A stretch of 64,000 bases of DNA, from the NCBI GenBank assembly GCA_024036415.1, contig JAMWET010000814.1, positions 276,001 to 340,000 on the forward strand, written 5' to 3'. Origin of the DNA: Prochilodus magdalenae. Lineage: Eukaryota > Chordata > Actinopteri > Characiformes > Prochilodontidae. Both the position numbers and the translations under genes were made by a program. Shown piece by piece: positions 47,277 to 58,655 of this stretch (the stretch's first letter is position 1; the number at the start of each line of letters is the position of its first letter). Below the pieces are notes generated by a model. The model made no database searches. It worked only from the letters and a program-made list of their open reading frames with translations, and was not told the DNA's origin.

Positions 47277-47297
47277 AGCCCGACAGATAGATAGCTC

Positions 47298-47389
<92 letters not shown>
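47277..47389. repeat. (GATA)n microsatellite, interrupted by Tc1-type element
   Basis: About 26 GATA units up to the transposon. Three more (47,921-47,933) follow it. Confidence 0.95.
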
Positions 47390-47920
47390 CAGGGGTTGGA
47401 CAATGAAACTGAAACACCTGTCATTTTAGTGTGGGAGGTCTCAGAGCTAAATTGGACCAGCCTGGTGGCCAATCTTCATTAATTGCACATTGCACCAGTA
47501 AGAGCAGAGTGTGAAGGTTCAGTTAGCAGGTAAGAGCACAGTTCTGCTCAACATACTGCAATACACACAGCATTATGGGACATACCAGAGTTCAAAAGAG
47601 GACAAACTGTTGGTGCACGTCTTGCTGGCGCATCTGTGACCAAGACAGCAAGTCTTTGTGATGTATCAAGAGCCACGGTATCCAGGGTAATGTCAGCATA
47701 CCACCAAGAAGGACGAACCTCCACCAGCATCACATAGTGACCTGGCCACTATCCTGCAAGAAGAATGGCTTAAAATCCCTCTGACCACTGTGCAGGACGC
47801 AGTATATGTCATTCCCAAGAGGAACTGACGCTGTATTGGCCGCAAAAGGAGGCCCTACACCATACTAATAAATGATTGTGGTCTAAAACCAGGTGTTTCA
47901 GTTTCATTGTCCAACCCCTG
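47390..47920 (+). mobile_element. Tc1/mariner non-autonomous element family C, copy 1
   Basis: Perfect 31-bp terminal inverted repeats beginning caggggttggacaatgaaac, with a TA on both sides as the target duplication, sit within a GATA array. Length is 531 bp. The interior keeps an N-terminal transposase remnant: FKRGQTVGARLAGASVTK followed by TASLCDVSRATVSRVMSAYH, the helix-turn-helix DNA-binding region of Tc1-type transposases, then stops. It is an internally deleted derivative needing a transposase from elsewhere. A near-identical copy in opposite orientation lies at 53,938-54,469. Confidence 0.9.
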
Positions 47921-47933
47921 TAGATAGATAGAT

Positions 47934-48005
47934 ATTAATATTATATTATATTATATTATATTATATTATATTATATTATATTATATTATATTATATTATA
48001 TTATA
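47934..48005. repeat. (ATATT)n microsatellite
   Basis: About 14 pentanucleotide units right after the GATA remnant. Confidence 0.95.
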
Positions 48006-48049
48006 CACTGATATTAAAATTACTTGTTGATGCTTTTTGCTGTTGTTAA

Positions 48050-48250
48050 ATATAGTCAAAGAAGAACATGCCCATATTTTTGGATTTTTAATTTTCTACC
48101 TGATTTAAACATCACAGTTAATGTCATGTGCACATTGCACTATGATCGGACCAAAATGCTCCAAAGCTGCTTGTAATAAAATCCCTTTACAAGAACATAA
48201 ATGAAAAGCAAAGTGGCGACAGTGACCGTATCTCCTCCAAAACAGGACCT
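48050..48250. mobile_element. MITE relic related to 43,084-43,339
   Basis: Shares 'ggaccaaaatgctccaaagctgc'-type and 'atctcctcc' blocks with the copies at 43,084 and 55,505. Termini not recognisable. Confidence 0.45.
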
Positions 48251-49321
48251 CTACAAGAGAGGGAGAAACATCCTTAACGCTGAACATAAGTTTATGTAAC
48301 AAGTCATTTTGGACTCTGACATTTGCCTACACTGTAAATGAATGCATTGAATATGCATTAATAACATTATTACTGAACTTTTACCTTTGCTGAAATAAAT
48401 GAAGAGTGGTCTCTGACTTTTGCACAGTAGTGTGCATTTGTGAAACAGATAGAATAATATACAGGTAACTAGTCAGTAGATATTCAGCTTGTTTTTAAAT
48501 GACCTGAAGTCTCTGTGTATGAAACACAACCACTAGAGGGCACTAGAACCTAAGCTCATCATTCAGCTCCCTACCAGCTACCCTACTCTCTGTTGATTTT
48601 GGTAACACTGACACTTCACCCACCTGCCCCCCACAATATCATGGCCTTCAGCAGGAAGCCCAAACAAGAAAGGTAGAAAAGCCTAAAGATACCGAAAATG
48701 ATGTTCCCATATTTTGAAACTGGACATCTGCAACCGGCTAACTAAAGACACCGCATTGATGCATAGCTCGTCCACTGCCTGTCCATTCTCTGTCTGGTAA
48801 TAAGGCCTCCTCGTGTTGATTTAAAAGGTAGAGGGGCAGGAAAATAGGCCGAGAGCACTAAGAGACGCACTCCGGCACGCAGCATCCAGACATCCACACG
48901 CAGCACCTCATTACAGCCTCGGCCTCTTCCCTGAGCTGCCGGTAACCTTAGACAGCTGTTGTATGAGCTGAGGTTAGACTGAGAACACGGAGGGACCCAG
49001 AATAGCTCATTGATCCCTGGCTTTTTCTGAGGCACGCCTCATCGTCCGAGTGCTCTTAAACCATCCGATAACAAGCGCCTGTTTTGCTTGCACGTATATG
49101 AGTGGCACTGTAATGAGTTTTACCTTCAGCTTACATGGAAATGAGATTCATGGAGCAGAAAGCCAATTACCATTCTCCCTCTCTCTCTCTCTCCTTTACC
49201 TTCCTTCAGCATATGTCCCCTTCTGCTCGGTTTAACAAGAAATGAAGGAGGTAATAAGAGAGGAGGCGCTGTAAGGAGATGCGCAGACATCCAAAAAGAC
49301 AAGACGCCATACACTCTCTAG
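48251..49321. other. Unique DNA with a predicted CTCF core site
   Basis: No repeat identified apart from a short CT run at 49,176-49,194. Frames on both strands lack motifs. Confidence 0.35.
48530..48541 (+). promoter_or_regulatory. Predicted CTCF core motif
   Basis: ccactagagggc fits the vertebrate CTCF core CCASYAGRKGGC at every position. A 12-bp match arises by chance fairly often, so binding is only a possibility. Confidence 0.3.
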
Positions 49322-50020
49322 ACAGTTTATTAGGTACACCTCCTTGTATCTACACTCATGGTCCATTTTCAGCTCCACTGACCATATAGGAGCACCATGT
49401 AGTTACACATTTACAGACTGTAGCCCTGGTAGCTGTATCTGTACTTTGTACATTGTTCTTCAGGGCCCCCACAGGACCACCACAGACCAGGTATTATGTG
49501 GGTGGTGGGTCATTCTCAGCACTGCAGTGACACTAATGTGGTGGTGGTGTGTTAGTGTGTGTTGTGCTGGTGTGAATGGATGCCTCAGTGTCGCTACTGG
49601 ACTGAGAATCATCCACCAACCGAAACTGCCCAGCCAGCAGTGTCCGTTGAGCAGCATCCTGTGACCGGTGATGAAGGCCCAGAGAAGGACCAGGACAAAC
49701 TGTGCAGAAGCAGATAGATGAGCTACGGTCTCCGAGGGTACATCTACAAGGTAGGAGTGAATGGACACACCACCACCATGTCAGCTGCACCTTGTTCCTG
49801 GAGGAAAGTAATTTCACTCCACTGTGGACTGGTACATGGCTGGAATGACAATAAAAGCCTCTTGACCTGCAGTGCTGGGAAATGATCCACCACCCACATA
49901 ATACCTGCTCTATGGTGGTCCTGTGGGGGTCCTGATCATTAAGGAACAGGGTGAAAGGGGGATAACGAAGTATGCAGAGAATCAGATGGTTTACAGAGTG
50001 TTACTGTATAGCTGCAGAGT
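49322..50020. mobile_element. Hairpin-type fish DNA transposon, both arms
   Basis: Left arm (gttcttcagggcccccacag; ggtattatgtgggtggtggg; tcagcactgcagtgacact) is the inverse of the right arm (tgcagtgctgggaaatgatc; cacccacataatacctgctc; cctgtgggggtcctgat). The right terminus is lost. A 77-bp LINE tail interrupts it at 49,790-49,866. Non-coding hairpin. Confidence 0.75.
49790..49866 (+). mobile_element. Very short LINE 3' tail insertion
   Basis: The 77-bp segment ends 'ggaatgacaataaaagcctc' + TTGAC, a LINE 3' terminus, with 'ctgca' on both sides (49,785-49,789; 49,867-49,871). Comparison of the two hairpin arms shows it is extra sequence. Confidence 0.6.
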
Positions 50021-50208
50021 TTGGGGGATATAAATATAAATATAATGATCATATTAATGGAGATGAACTGCGTTGTGCTTTTCCTCGTCTTGGCTATCAT
50101 GTCGCTGTGTGTATACTGTAGAGTGAGCCAAGCTCTTGTTGGCGTAGCACAGTAGTGTGTGAAAAGCTCTGGCTGAGCAGAGAGTCTATTGTTTAACTGA
50201 CATACTCA

Positions 50209-50213
50209 CTCTA

Positions 50214-50309
<96 letters not shown>

Positions 50310-50319
50310 TTCTTTCTCT

Positions 50320-50367
<48 letters not shown>

Positions 50368-50448
50368 CCTCTGTTTCTCTCTGTCTCTCTCTCTCTCTGT
50401 CTCTCTGTCTCTCTCTCTTTTTTTTTCTCTCCTCTGTCTCTCTCTCTG

Positions 50449-50490
<42 letters not shown>
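50209..50490. repeat. (CT)n-rich tract
   Basis: CT runs with CTTT, TGTC and CCTC interruptions over 280 bp. Arg/Glu-only minus-strand frames are artefacts. Confidence 0.95.
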
Positions 50491-50491
<1 letters not shown>

Positions 50492-50712
50492 TTTTCATTT
50501 GTCAAAAGGTCCCTGTGAACAAACCCTGTAGTCATTAAGCGGGTGGATTAACAAGTGGAGCTTTAGGTTACGGATTATGAATGAACTGCGCTCAAGTGTA
50601 TTGCCTCAAATGGATATTACACTTTTAATATGTTATAATGGGAGAAGTTTATATACAATAGCAACACTGTATATAATCACATCACTTAGCAGTCATTCTG
50701 TCATATTACTTT

Positions 50713-50714
50713 AC

Positions 50715-50748
<34 letters not shown>

Positions 50749-50777
50749 TTTATTATTGTTGTTGTTGTTGTTGTTGC
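50713..50777. repeat. (ATT)n(GTT)n microsatellite
   Basis: About 12 ATT units, then 'tttatt', then six GTT units. Confidence 0.95.
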
Positions 50778-51087
50778 TATTAACCTTATTTTTATGGTTT
50801 TTATAAGCATTATTTTAGTTATGTGAATGATGCAATTATTAGAATTGTTGTTGTGAGTCTTGTGTATTAAAACAGTATATAGATAGACAGGAAGACAGAC
50901 AAACAGACAGCTAGAGACATGTTGATAGCGTGACAGGTAGACAGACAGCTAGCTGGTCAGATGTTTATCTATCTCTCTACCTATATATTTGTGCTTTTAT
51001 GATTATAAATAAACAAACTAATAAATAAATATTTTATACACATGATCTTTATTAATATAATTTAGTTATGTATTTTATTTATTATTA

Positions 51088-51121
<34 letters not shown>

Positions 51122-52085
51122 TAAGTAATTTACTGAATTAAATTTAATTATATAAAAATATTTTTCAATAAAACAATTAAACACCTTTAAAAGCAATACA
51201 TACAGTATCTTTAGTATATAGTATATGATATATATTATCTTTCTTTCTTTTATTTTATTTAGTTTTAGTACTATAGGACTATCAGGAGCCTGCAGAGATG
51301 TCCTCCTGTTTTATGCAGTGTAAACTCTGATGTAAATCTAATCTGCTGTAATCCTGTCTAGCCTAAATACTTCCTTCCTTCAAAAAGCTGCTAGAATGTT
51401 ACACTTCCAACAAGCTCACTCTAACGCTGGAGTGTCATCCTCATGCGTAGCAGGAGAGGCGGTGCATCTGCTTCATTACTTTCCTATAAGCTGAAGCCTC
51501 CACTGCAAATCAAAGTGCGGAAGGGTCAGTAAACATGACCATCATAAGGGCTGGAGTGCGTGTGACTCAGACTGACGTGTCATTTCTGCACCAAGACACA
51601 TTCGGATCACAACGCATGACTCACAACTAACACTTTCCTTCCTTCCCGGCCCTCTCAGAGCCTAAACGCCTTGCTCTCCATCGTACCCTGCATGCCTTTC
51701 TGTTAAAAACAGGCATAGGAGATGGGGCAAGCTGGGGAAGCGCTGAAAATGACCACTGCTTCTGCTTACCATGAGATTAGAGATCATTTCAGAGCGTTAT
51801 ATAAGCCACACCCGCCGTCCATGCTCAGAGTCTGTAGGAGGCCATCTGCCGTAGCATTGCACCTCACACTATCACAGTAATATGGGCTTAGGCCTGACTT
51901 AACCCTCGCAACCCTCTTACCGTGACTAGCCAGAGTGGCTTACGTAACAGCAGCGGGCATCATAGTTCATATTAAAGATGAATAATACAGAGCAGAACAC
52001 ACTCTATTCTGCATGCATGCCTGGCTTTCCAAGGGCACGTCTGCTGAAGTCCGAAATGACAATCAGCGAAAATGATTTGGAATAG
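50778..52085. other. AT-rich then unique balanced DNA
   Basis: A short (ATT)n lies at 51,090-51,121. 51,380-51,960 is unique and of balanced composition, without a recognisable gene. Confidence 0.35.
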
Positions 52086-52089
52086 GGGG

Positions 52090-52330
52090 TTCAGAAGCGA
52101 TCGTGAGTTCTGTTCTTGACAGTGAAGAAGCATGGGAACCATTCAGAACACATAGAAAGGTCAGAGGTCAGTGTAATATGAATAGCTCCTGCAAGTAGTT
52201 CTTCCATGGTTTGTACCAACCACCATTTTGGCACCTTTCTCCACGGATATGTTTCAACACCTCCGAAGTTCAGTCTTAGAAGTTGGTTGCATTTTCTGTT
52301 TTTCATGATCTGACTCATTCTTTTTACACT
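52090..52330 (-). mobile_element. Tc1/mariner relic family B
   Basis: Minus-strand translation holds KQKMQPTSKTELRRC, then in another frame VETYPWRKVPKWW. Nucleotide similarity to 19,920-20,020 and 24,880-24,960. Broken. Confidence 0.55.
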
Positions 52331-52662
52331 GGCATACCAAAAGTCGTGGAATAGCAGTATGGGGGACGGCTTGGGAATGCCCACTGCTGTATGAGTTGTA
52401 TGGTGTGTATTGTAAATGAGGTGGAACACTGGCCAGCATGCTCATGGCAAGGCGATGTAAACCACTGGAGTTCAAACGAAGCATGATAGTGGGTGTGAGA
52501 TGCATGGGAGGTCCGATGTTGTGCAGGCATTTAACATTCTTCAATCCACAACATCACGTATGTACTGGGACTATGTCTTAGAAAGCACTACTACCCACAG
52601 GTGACAGCGGCATTGCCACCCACGGGTGCCACATTATTGTGACCAGCAACATCTGGCTAAAA
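52331..52662 (-). repeat. Unclassified interspersed repeat
   Basis: The segment from cactggcataccaaaagtcg to 'gccacattattgtgacc' resembles fish interspersed DNA and adjoins a family-B relic. No terminal repeats could be paired. Confidence 0.3.
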
Positions 52663-53109
52663 TAGTCCACACAAATAGACAAGTGACTCGCATATCCCGC
52701 AGTGTGTTCTCAAGGCATTCATGGGTTCCAGTGATCTGTCTGAACACTCTACCTGTACTGTGTCTACCTGTACAGTGTAACAATTACCCCACCTGTAGCC
52801 TGAAGTACATCTCTTCTCAGAAATAAAGCTACATGCTGTGGCGACGCAGACTGCAACAGCTGTGACTGGTAGAGTTGTTAGCAGCATCGGTAGCTCAGTG
52901 GCGTCATAATTCTGCCTTTGCGGTTCCACCTTTACCGCCATTTTTGCAAAATATTGCTCAACAGCTGTTTCAGCCACCATCGTCTGTAGAATACCAAGGA
53001 AGTCAACACATTGGTATAGAAACCCCATCTAGTGTTTTGGGTGGTGTCATTTTACATTTTAATAGCGCAGGTTTTCTATACATGTTGCTGCTGCTGATTG
53101 GGTAACACC
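52663..53109. other. Unique DNA
   Basis: Frames on both strands (up to 123 codons) without known motif. Confidence 0.35.
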
Positions 53110-53529
53110 TAGGGTGGCCACTATCATAAAGCCAAAAAGGAGGACATCCCACCCCCAACAGAGGACATCATAAAGAAGGTGGGGGTCATGCACGATACTA
53201 GAACCGAATTAAAAACATAACTTAAATCATTTAACACATAAATTATATTTTACTCACCTGATTGGGTGGAATGGATGACATTCGTGACTCAGACGGGAGC
53301 TTACTAATTGACTAGCATTTAGAGGGCTAACCTGCAGTTAGCTGGTAGGCTAGTCACAACGTCACATGACTTGCAAGGCAGACGTAAGCCAATGGCACAC
53401 ATAATACTGTTCGCAAGGCAACATTTTAAATAATTCATCCCAGATAGACGACTAATGGGCGTCCAAGCGGAGGACTGGGAGTTGAAAAATCGGATGGTCC
53501 GACCTAAAACTGGACATGTGGCCAGCCTA
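53110..53529. mobile_element. hAT-type non-autonomous element
   Basis: Ends tagggtggccac and gtggccagccta are imperfect inverted copies. The 8-bp flanks 'gtaacacc' and 'attacacc' agree at six positions, as expected for an old hAT target duplication. Interior words 'gccaaaaaggaggacat' and 'ctaaaactggacatgtgg' are typical of fish hAT derivatives. No transposase. Confidence 0.6.
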
Positions 53530-53700
53530 ATTACACCTCTGACCTGCACATCAAACAAGAGGAAAGGTACCTGTTTCACACCATTTTGACGAAACATGTG
53601 GTTCAATAAAGGAAGCAGCAATTAAAAATAATAAAACTTCAGAGGGTGGTCTGTAAAGATGGCACGATACTGTACGCAGGTTTACGCAGGTGTGTTTTCT

Positions 53701-54729
53701 CTTATGAAACGATAATATATGGCAATGTATTGGAAAATATAGTGCAATATGTTAAGTAATATAATGTCATATATGAGAAACAAGTGCATATATTTTGCAT
53801 ATATTTATATAGTGATAAATATATTACAATATACTGTATAATGCATAAGGAATTGCCACTTTTCATATATTGTATGTAAGGTAGTATAATATGTATTTAG
53901 TTATATATATGTATTTCTCCATATGTGTGTGCATATTCAGGGGTTGGACAATGAAACTGAAACACCTGGTTTTAGACCACAATCATTTATTAGTATGGTG
54001 TAGGGCCTCCTTTTGCGGCCAATACAGCGTCAGTTGGTCTTGGGAATGACATATACGAGTCCTGCACAGTGGTCAGAGGGAGTTTAAGCCATTCCTCTTG
54101 CAGGATAGTGGCCAGGTCACTACGAGATGCTGGTGGAGGTTCGTCCTTCTTGATGGTATGCTGACATTACCATGGATACCGTGGCTCTTGATACATCACA
54201 AAGACTTGCTGTCTTGGTCACAGATGCGCCAGCAAGACGTGCACCAACAGTTTGTCCTCTTTTGAACTCTGGTATGTCACCCATAATGTTGTGTGCATTG
54301 CAGTATTTTGAGCAGAACTGTGCTCTTACCTGCTAACTGAACCTTCACACTCTGCTCTTACTGGTGCAATGTGCAATTAATGAAGACTGGCCACCAGGCT
54401 GGTCCAATTTAGCCATGAAACCTCCCACACTAAAATGACAGGTGCTTCAGTTTCATTGTCCAACCCCTGTATATATATATATATATGATGTCTATTACAT
54501 ATAAAATGAAATATATTACAATATATAAGTAAATATATATTATACTACCATACATACAATATATGAAAAGCGGGCAATTCCTTATGTATTATACAATATA
54601 TTGTAATATATTTGTCACTATATAAATATATGCAAAATATATGCACTTGTTTCCCATATATGACATTATATTATTTAACATATTGCACTATATTTTCCAA
54701 TACATTGCCATATATTATGGTTTCATAAG
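53701..54729. mobile_element. Long hairpin element (about 205-bp arms) split by a Tc1-type element
   Basis: Left arm 53,701-53,905 and right arm 54,525-54,729 are inverted copies at roughly 90% identity, both bearing ggcaatgtattggaaaatat (or complement) and 'aaacaagtgcatatattttg'. Without the central 532-bp Tc1-type insertion the element is about 497 bp and almost fully self-complementary. Outer ends are cttatgaaac and tttcataag; no target duplication was recognised. Confidence 0.8.
53938..54469 (-). mobile_element. Tc1/mariner non-autonomous element family C, copy 2
   Basis: 532 bp, same termini and interior as 47,390-47,920 but reversed. TA follows the right end, but the left flank reads 'tt', a mutated duplication. 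The same deleted interior shows that both descend from one non-autonomous subfamily. Confidence 0.9.
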
Positions 54730-55500
54730 GGTTACACTCACTAAATAACTAACGCTGCATAATTAAAACAGTTACAGAATTGTAGTGCAACATGCAGTTT
54801 GCCTCAAAGTGCTCAAGCCTATAGTACTGCAAACTGAGTGTTCCTCTTAAGACAACTAGAGAAACTTGATTCTCCTCATCGTTCTATTCTGGGATCATTG
54901 ACCGTGAAGGTAAATGCAGAAGCGACTATGATTAATATGTATTTCTTCACATACAACAAATCAAATCCTTTGTGAGCAGGTATGTCATGTCAGCTGAGCG
55001 GAACAATGAAGCGAGATGATCCTAATCAGCACATTATTGTCTAGTGATACATGCTGATTAATAGGACAGCATGCATGGGGTGTGATTTGTTATTCTGCTG
55101 TATTGCCTTGGCAATAATACCCTACATATACTGCAAGATGATCCTCAGAGAGCTCCTGTCAGCATGCAGGAAGACAGGGCTTCCTCCATTTTCCTGTAGA
55201 TGAATGATATATTTAGGTTATCACCGGAATACACGGTCATTGGGACTTTATTTTCCTTTACATACAGTAGATCCATGAGTCAGAGCGTTCCTGCACATAA
55301 AGCAGTGTGTGGGTTGAGCTGCTTGTGAATAAGTCCTTAAATAAAGAGTATGGAACGCCAGCTTGAGCCTGTTCGGGAATAATGCTTATCGCTGTCGTTT
55401 CTTCTACTGAGCACATTTAATAAACCAGAATGTTCCGCGTTTACGCACATACAAGACATCCTAATTTATCTTCTTATAATCCATGAACATAGAAACTACA
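54730..55500. other. Unique DNA
   Basis: Nothing recognised. Confidence 0.35.
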
Positions 55501-55504
55501 GCAT

Positions 55505-55765
55505 ATCATTACTACCCAATAAAAAACAAGTATCTCCATTGTTGATCGATTTCTGATTTTGACTTTTCTCCATCATTTGAACACAGCGGCTGCCGTTTAC
55601 ACAGTGTGGACAATTCATGATGAACAGACCAACAGCAATGGCCCAAAATTGCTTGGAAAGAAGTCTGGTTCCATAGACTTGCATTGAAATAAGACGAGGT
55701 TTTTGCCCTCTCCTGTAAAGTAGCCATTTTAGAGATACTCGTTCTTTGCACAGTGATGATACAAT
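55505..55765. mobile_element. MITE related to 43,084-43,339
   Basis: Shares 'tttacacagtgtggacaatt', 'caatggcccaaaattgct', 'cctctcctgtaaagtagcca' and 'gagatactcg'. Termini 'tatcattactacccaataa' and 'cacagtgatgata' are a decayed inverted pair. Non-coding. Confidence 0.7.
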
Positions 55766-56145
55766 TTTACAGAGAATATAACACCAGCTTCTATAGCTTG
55801 TTGATGGCGACTTTGCTCTGCATATGGTGGCATGTTGTGCAGGGAAGGCAGACCCACTGTTGCAGTAACTTATAACTTGGTTACTTCCACAATTAGCACT
55901 TACCGCGAAATGAAATGTGCTGCCAAGCTTGCATTCAATCAGAAGCAAAAGCTGTTGGTTCAACTGGTCATGACGAATACTAAGAAATGTTGCTATTTTT
56001 ATACCATTAAAAGGCCCATATCCTACTTTTCCATTACTTTGAATGTTTATCAGAGTCTATATAACAAAATGAATCAACCGAGTCATTTTAGGTCTCAGAA
56101 TTAAACAGGCTGGTTTGTTATGGTGCCATTAAGACTGATATACAG
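55766..56145. other. Unique DNA
   Basis: A 90-codon frame has no known motif. Confidence 0.35.
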
Positions 56146-56365
56146 CACCAGTCAAAGGTTTAGACAAAAGCCTCCACTGCGGGTTAAGACAGCTGTTTAT
56201 CCTCCTATAAAGTCCTATTTTTGAGGTTTTTAAGGTGGACTGCATAATTCCATGAGTGTTATTTTATAGTTTGAGTCCATTTTATTCTAAAGTAACACAT
56301 TAAGATAAACTTAAGGAGAACCTAGTTTGAGTAGCTGTGTCTAAACTTTTGACTGGTCCAGGCTG
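56146..56365. mobile_element. Tc1/mariner MITE family D
   Basis: Ends accagtcaaaggtttagaca and tgtctaaacttttgactggt are inverted copies with one mismatch; this terminus is common in fish Tc1 derivatives. The body holds 'aaggtggactgcataattcc' and 'ccattttattctaaagtaac'. About 215 bp, non-coding. Relics at 17,625, 37,965 and 43,405. Confidence 0.75.
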
Positions 56366-57555
56366 AACTTTCTTCAGCAGGGCAACCATCCTGCAGACGT
56401 TCGTTTCTCCAACTAGCTCACCAGATATCAACTGCCTTTGTCTGAAAACATAAAGTTCTTCCTACTTACTACTTGGCTTGATTTGACGTTTCACTGGTGG
56501 CATGTTTGCACTGCATCAATCATAATTCCCTGACCATTTCATTTTTAATGGATAAATGTCTGGATTCTGAAACACCTGTCATTTTAGTGTGGGACATTTC
56601 AGCTTAGTTGGAAGCCTGTTTTTTCAATCTTTCTCCATTACTCTGTCACGCTTAGTGATTTGGAGTGAAGCGCTGCATTGAAGAGAAGTGTATGGACTAG
56701 AGCGTTTCTTGTGGTGGTGAGAGGAATCACCATGTAATGTAGATAATGATAAAATTTAAATCTGAGGAACAAAACATATTACTCATACCTCTGTACCATT
56801 TCCGTCTGGAAGCTTATCTCCAAACTGTCATTAAACAAGGTCTCCGGCATCAGGCAGAGTTCCTTGACTATTTCATATAATACTGTGAGGTAGTTGTGGG
56901 GTAGCTGTAGAAGAAATGAAATGGTCTGGACGTCTGGTCTCTATCATCACTGTAAAGAAATCTCACTTGCTATGATTCAGTGTGGTTTATTACGGTAATA
57001 TCTGCATTATGGAGAAATTGTGGCAAATCTGTGGAATTTACCATAAAGGCTGACCATCAGGTCACTCACCACCACTGCTTGGAACCCCAGGTGGAACCCT
57101 AGCATGCATGAGTGGTGTTTATGCTAGCGTCAATTACTCAGAGAGCCCCAGAGAAAGCAGAAGGTGATTAGGTGGAGTGCCATTGTTGTGGCCATCACCT
57201 CAACCTGAGCAGGGCTTGATGTGTCATGTTGGTAAGTCACCTCGACCAGCTGACACTGGTCTCTAAGCTATTGGCTGGCAATGGACTCTAGAAACTCATA
57301 AGACGTGGCCATGCATGTCTAAGGGGATCAAAGTAGGGGCAGGCCCTCCAGAAAAGGGGTTTATGGTTGATGTTAATATCACTGTTCATTAATTAAGAGT
57401 ATGCGTATATACGTATGCTGTTATTCTGTGCCAGGGGATGTAGGTTATCAATGTATTTTGCTTGTGATGGGTGGATCACTGATAGCATGAAGCCTGTGGT
57501 TAATGTTGGCCTCCCTTGTGAGTTCAGCACTCTGTATGTGATTTCCTGCTTTGGT
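56366..57555. other. Unique DNA
   Basis: No gene or classified repeat. A tgacaggtgtttcag-like word near 56,570 resembles a family-C end (cacctgtcattttagtgtgg), so a small decayed fragment may be present. Confidence 0.35.
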
Positions 57556-57559
57556 GATT

Positions 57560-57835
57560 AATATCATTGTAATGTGGAAAACAAGAGAACAAGAGAAAAA
57601 CAAAAGCCAAAGACACTAGAACAAATAAGACTACTGAGGAACAGGGGGCAGAGGCAAGACAAAGAACCACAGGGAGTATAAAACAGCAAGGATAAACCTG
57701 GGAAAAACAAACAGAAGCTGAGGGGCCTAGACAGGCAATAACAAAACATGCTACAATGAAACACTTCCTGTGGCAGAATCATGGTCTCACCTGGGGTCAT
57801 GCTGTATACCAGTGTTTTTGGACATGTTTAAACAC
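57560..57835. repeat. Dispersed repeat, copy 1 (partner 58,330-58,655)
   Basis: Shares 'attgtaa.gtgg', 'caaacagaagc', 'cctagacagg' and the nearly identical block gaaacacttcctgtggcaga through 'gtttttggacatgt'. The left halves are diverged; the right 90 bp are nearly identical. Confidence 0.6.
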
Positions 57836-57867
57836 TTTCGTTTAATTAAAACAGCGTTTTTAATACC

Positions 57868-58325
57868 CATGTTAGCATTACAGAGGGAGCCAGGGATACT
57901 GTAGAGCCCCCCAAAGAGAATCAAGCTCCCTCAAATCAATGAAATCTGAGGTTTTGTGAGAGTTTGGTTTACATGACTCCAAAAAATTATATCTTGGCAC
58001 GTGCCTAGAGATGACATGACTAGACAATTGGATTTTCCGGAAGTCAACATTTTGCCACAGTTGGGTCCATCACACCATATAACTGTACTGTAACACTTGA
58101 CAACACAAAACACCACACTATAAGGTAAGCCTAGACATGCCTATTTGTCAATTTGTCAAATTGCTTCCTCGGGAAATAACACCAAACCAAATATAGCCAA
58201 CAAATGGACTGAGTGTGGTGGTGGCATAAAATAAACCCTCTCTATAGAACCTTTTAGTGGATGGTTCTGTCACACGCCCTGGTCCTCCATGGTTGATCTG
58301 CCCGACTACTATTGCTTCAGTCTTA
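57868..58325 (+). repeat. Local duplication, copy A (partner 60,508-61,063)
   Basis: Begins taatacccatgttagcatta and ends actactattgcttcagtc, as in the partner 2.6 kb downstream in the same orientation, about 90% identical. Copy A lacks about 95 bp present in copy B near 60,800-60,895. Confidence 0.85.
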
Positions 58326-58329
58326 ATAT

Positions 58330-58655
58330 GATTGTAACGTGGGACACAACAAGGAGACAGCAAGGATTAACAAGGAACACCTGGGAAGGGGCGGAGCTAC
58401 AAACTAGGGGCAGGTAAGGGGCCTGACAAGGGGGCGGAGACAGGAGGAGCAATAACCAAAACAAACAGAAGCACATGGCACAGGACAACAAAAGGCACAC
58501 GGAAATGACAAGACAGAAACGGAGAACGTAGATAAACGGGGGCTAGCCTAGACAGGACGTGACAATGAAACACTTCCTGTGGCAGAATCATGGTCTCACC
58601 TGGGGTCATGCTCTGTACAGGTGTTTTTGGACATGTCCTTTCGTTTAATTAAAGA
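58330..58655. repeat. Dispersed repeat, copy 2 (partner 57,560-57,835)
   Basis: Contains aaggggcggagctac- and 'ggggcggagacaggagg'-like words often seen in fish retroelement-derived repeats, then the gaaacacttcctgtggcaga block. Confidence 0.6.

Noticed and set aside
50206..50535. 109-codon Arg/Glu-rich minus-strand frame
   Set aside because: Translation of the complementary GA side of a CT tract.
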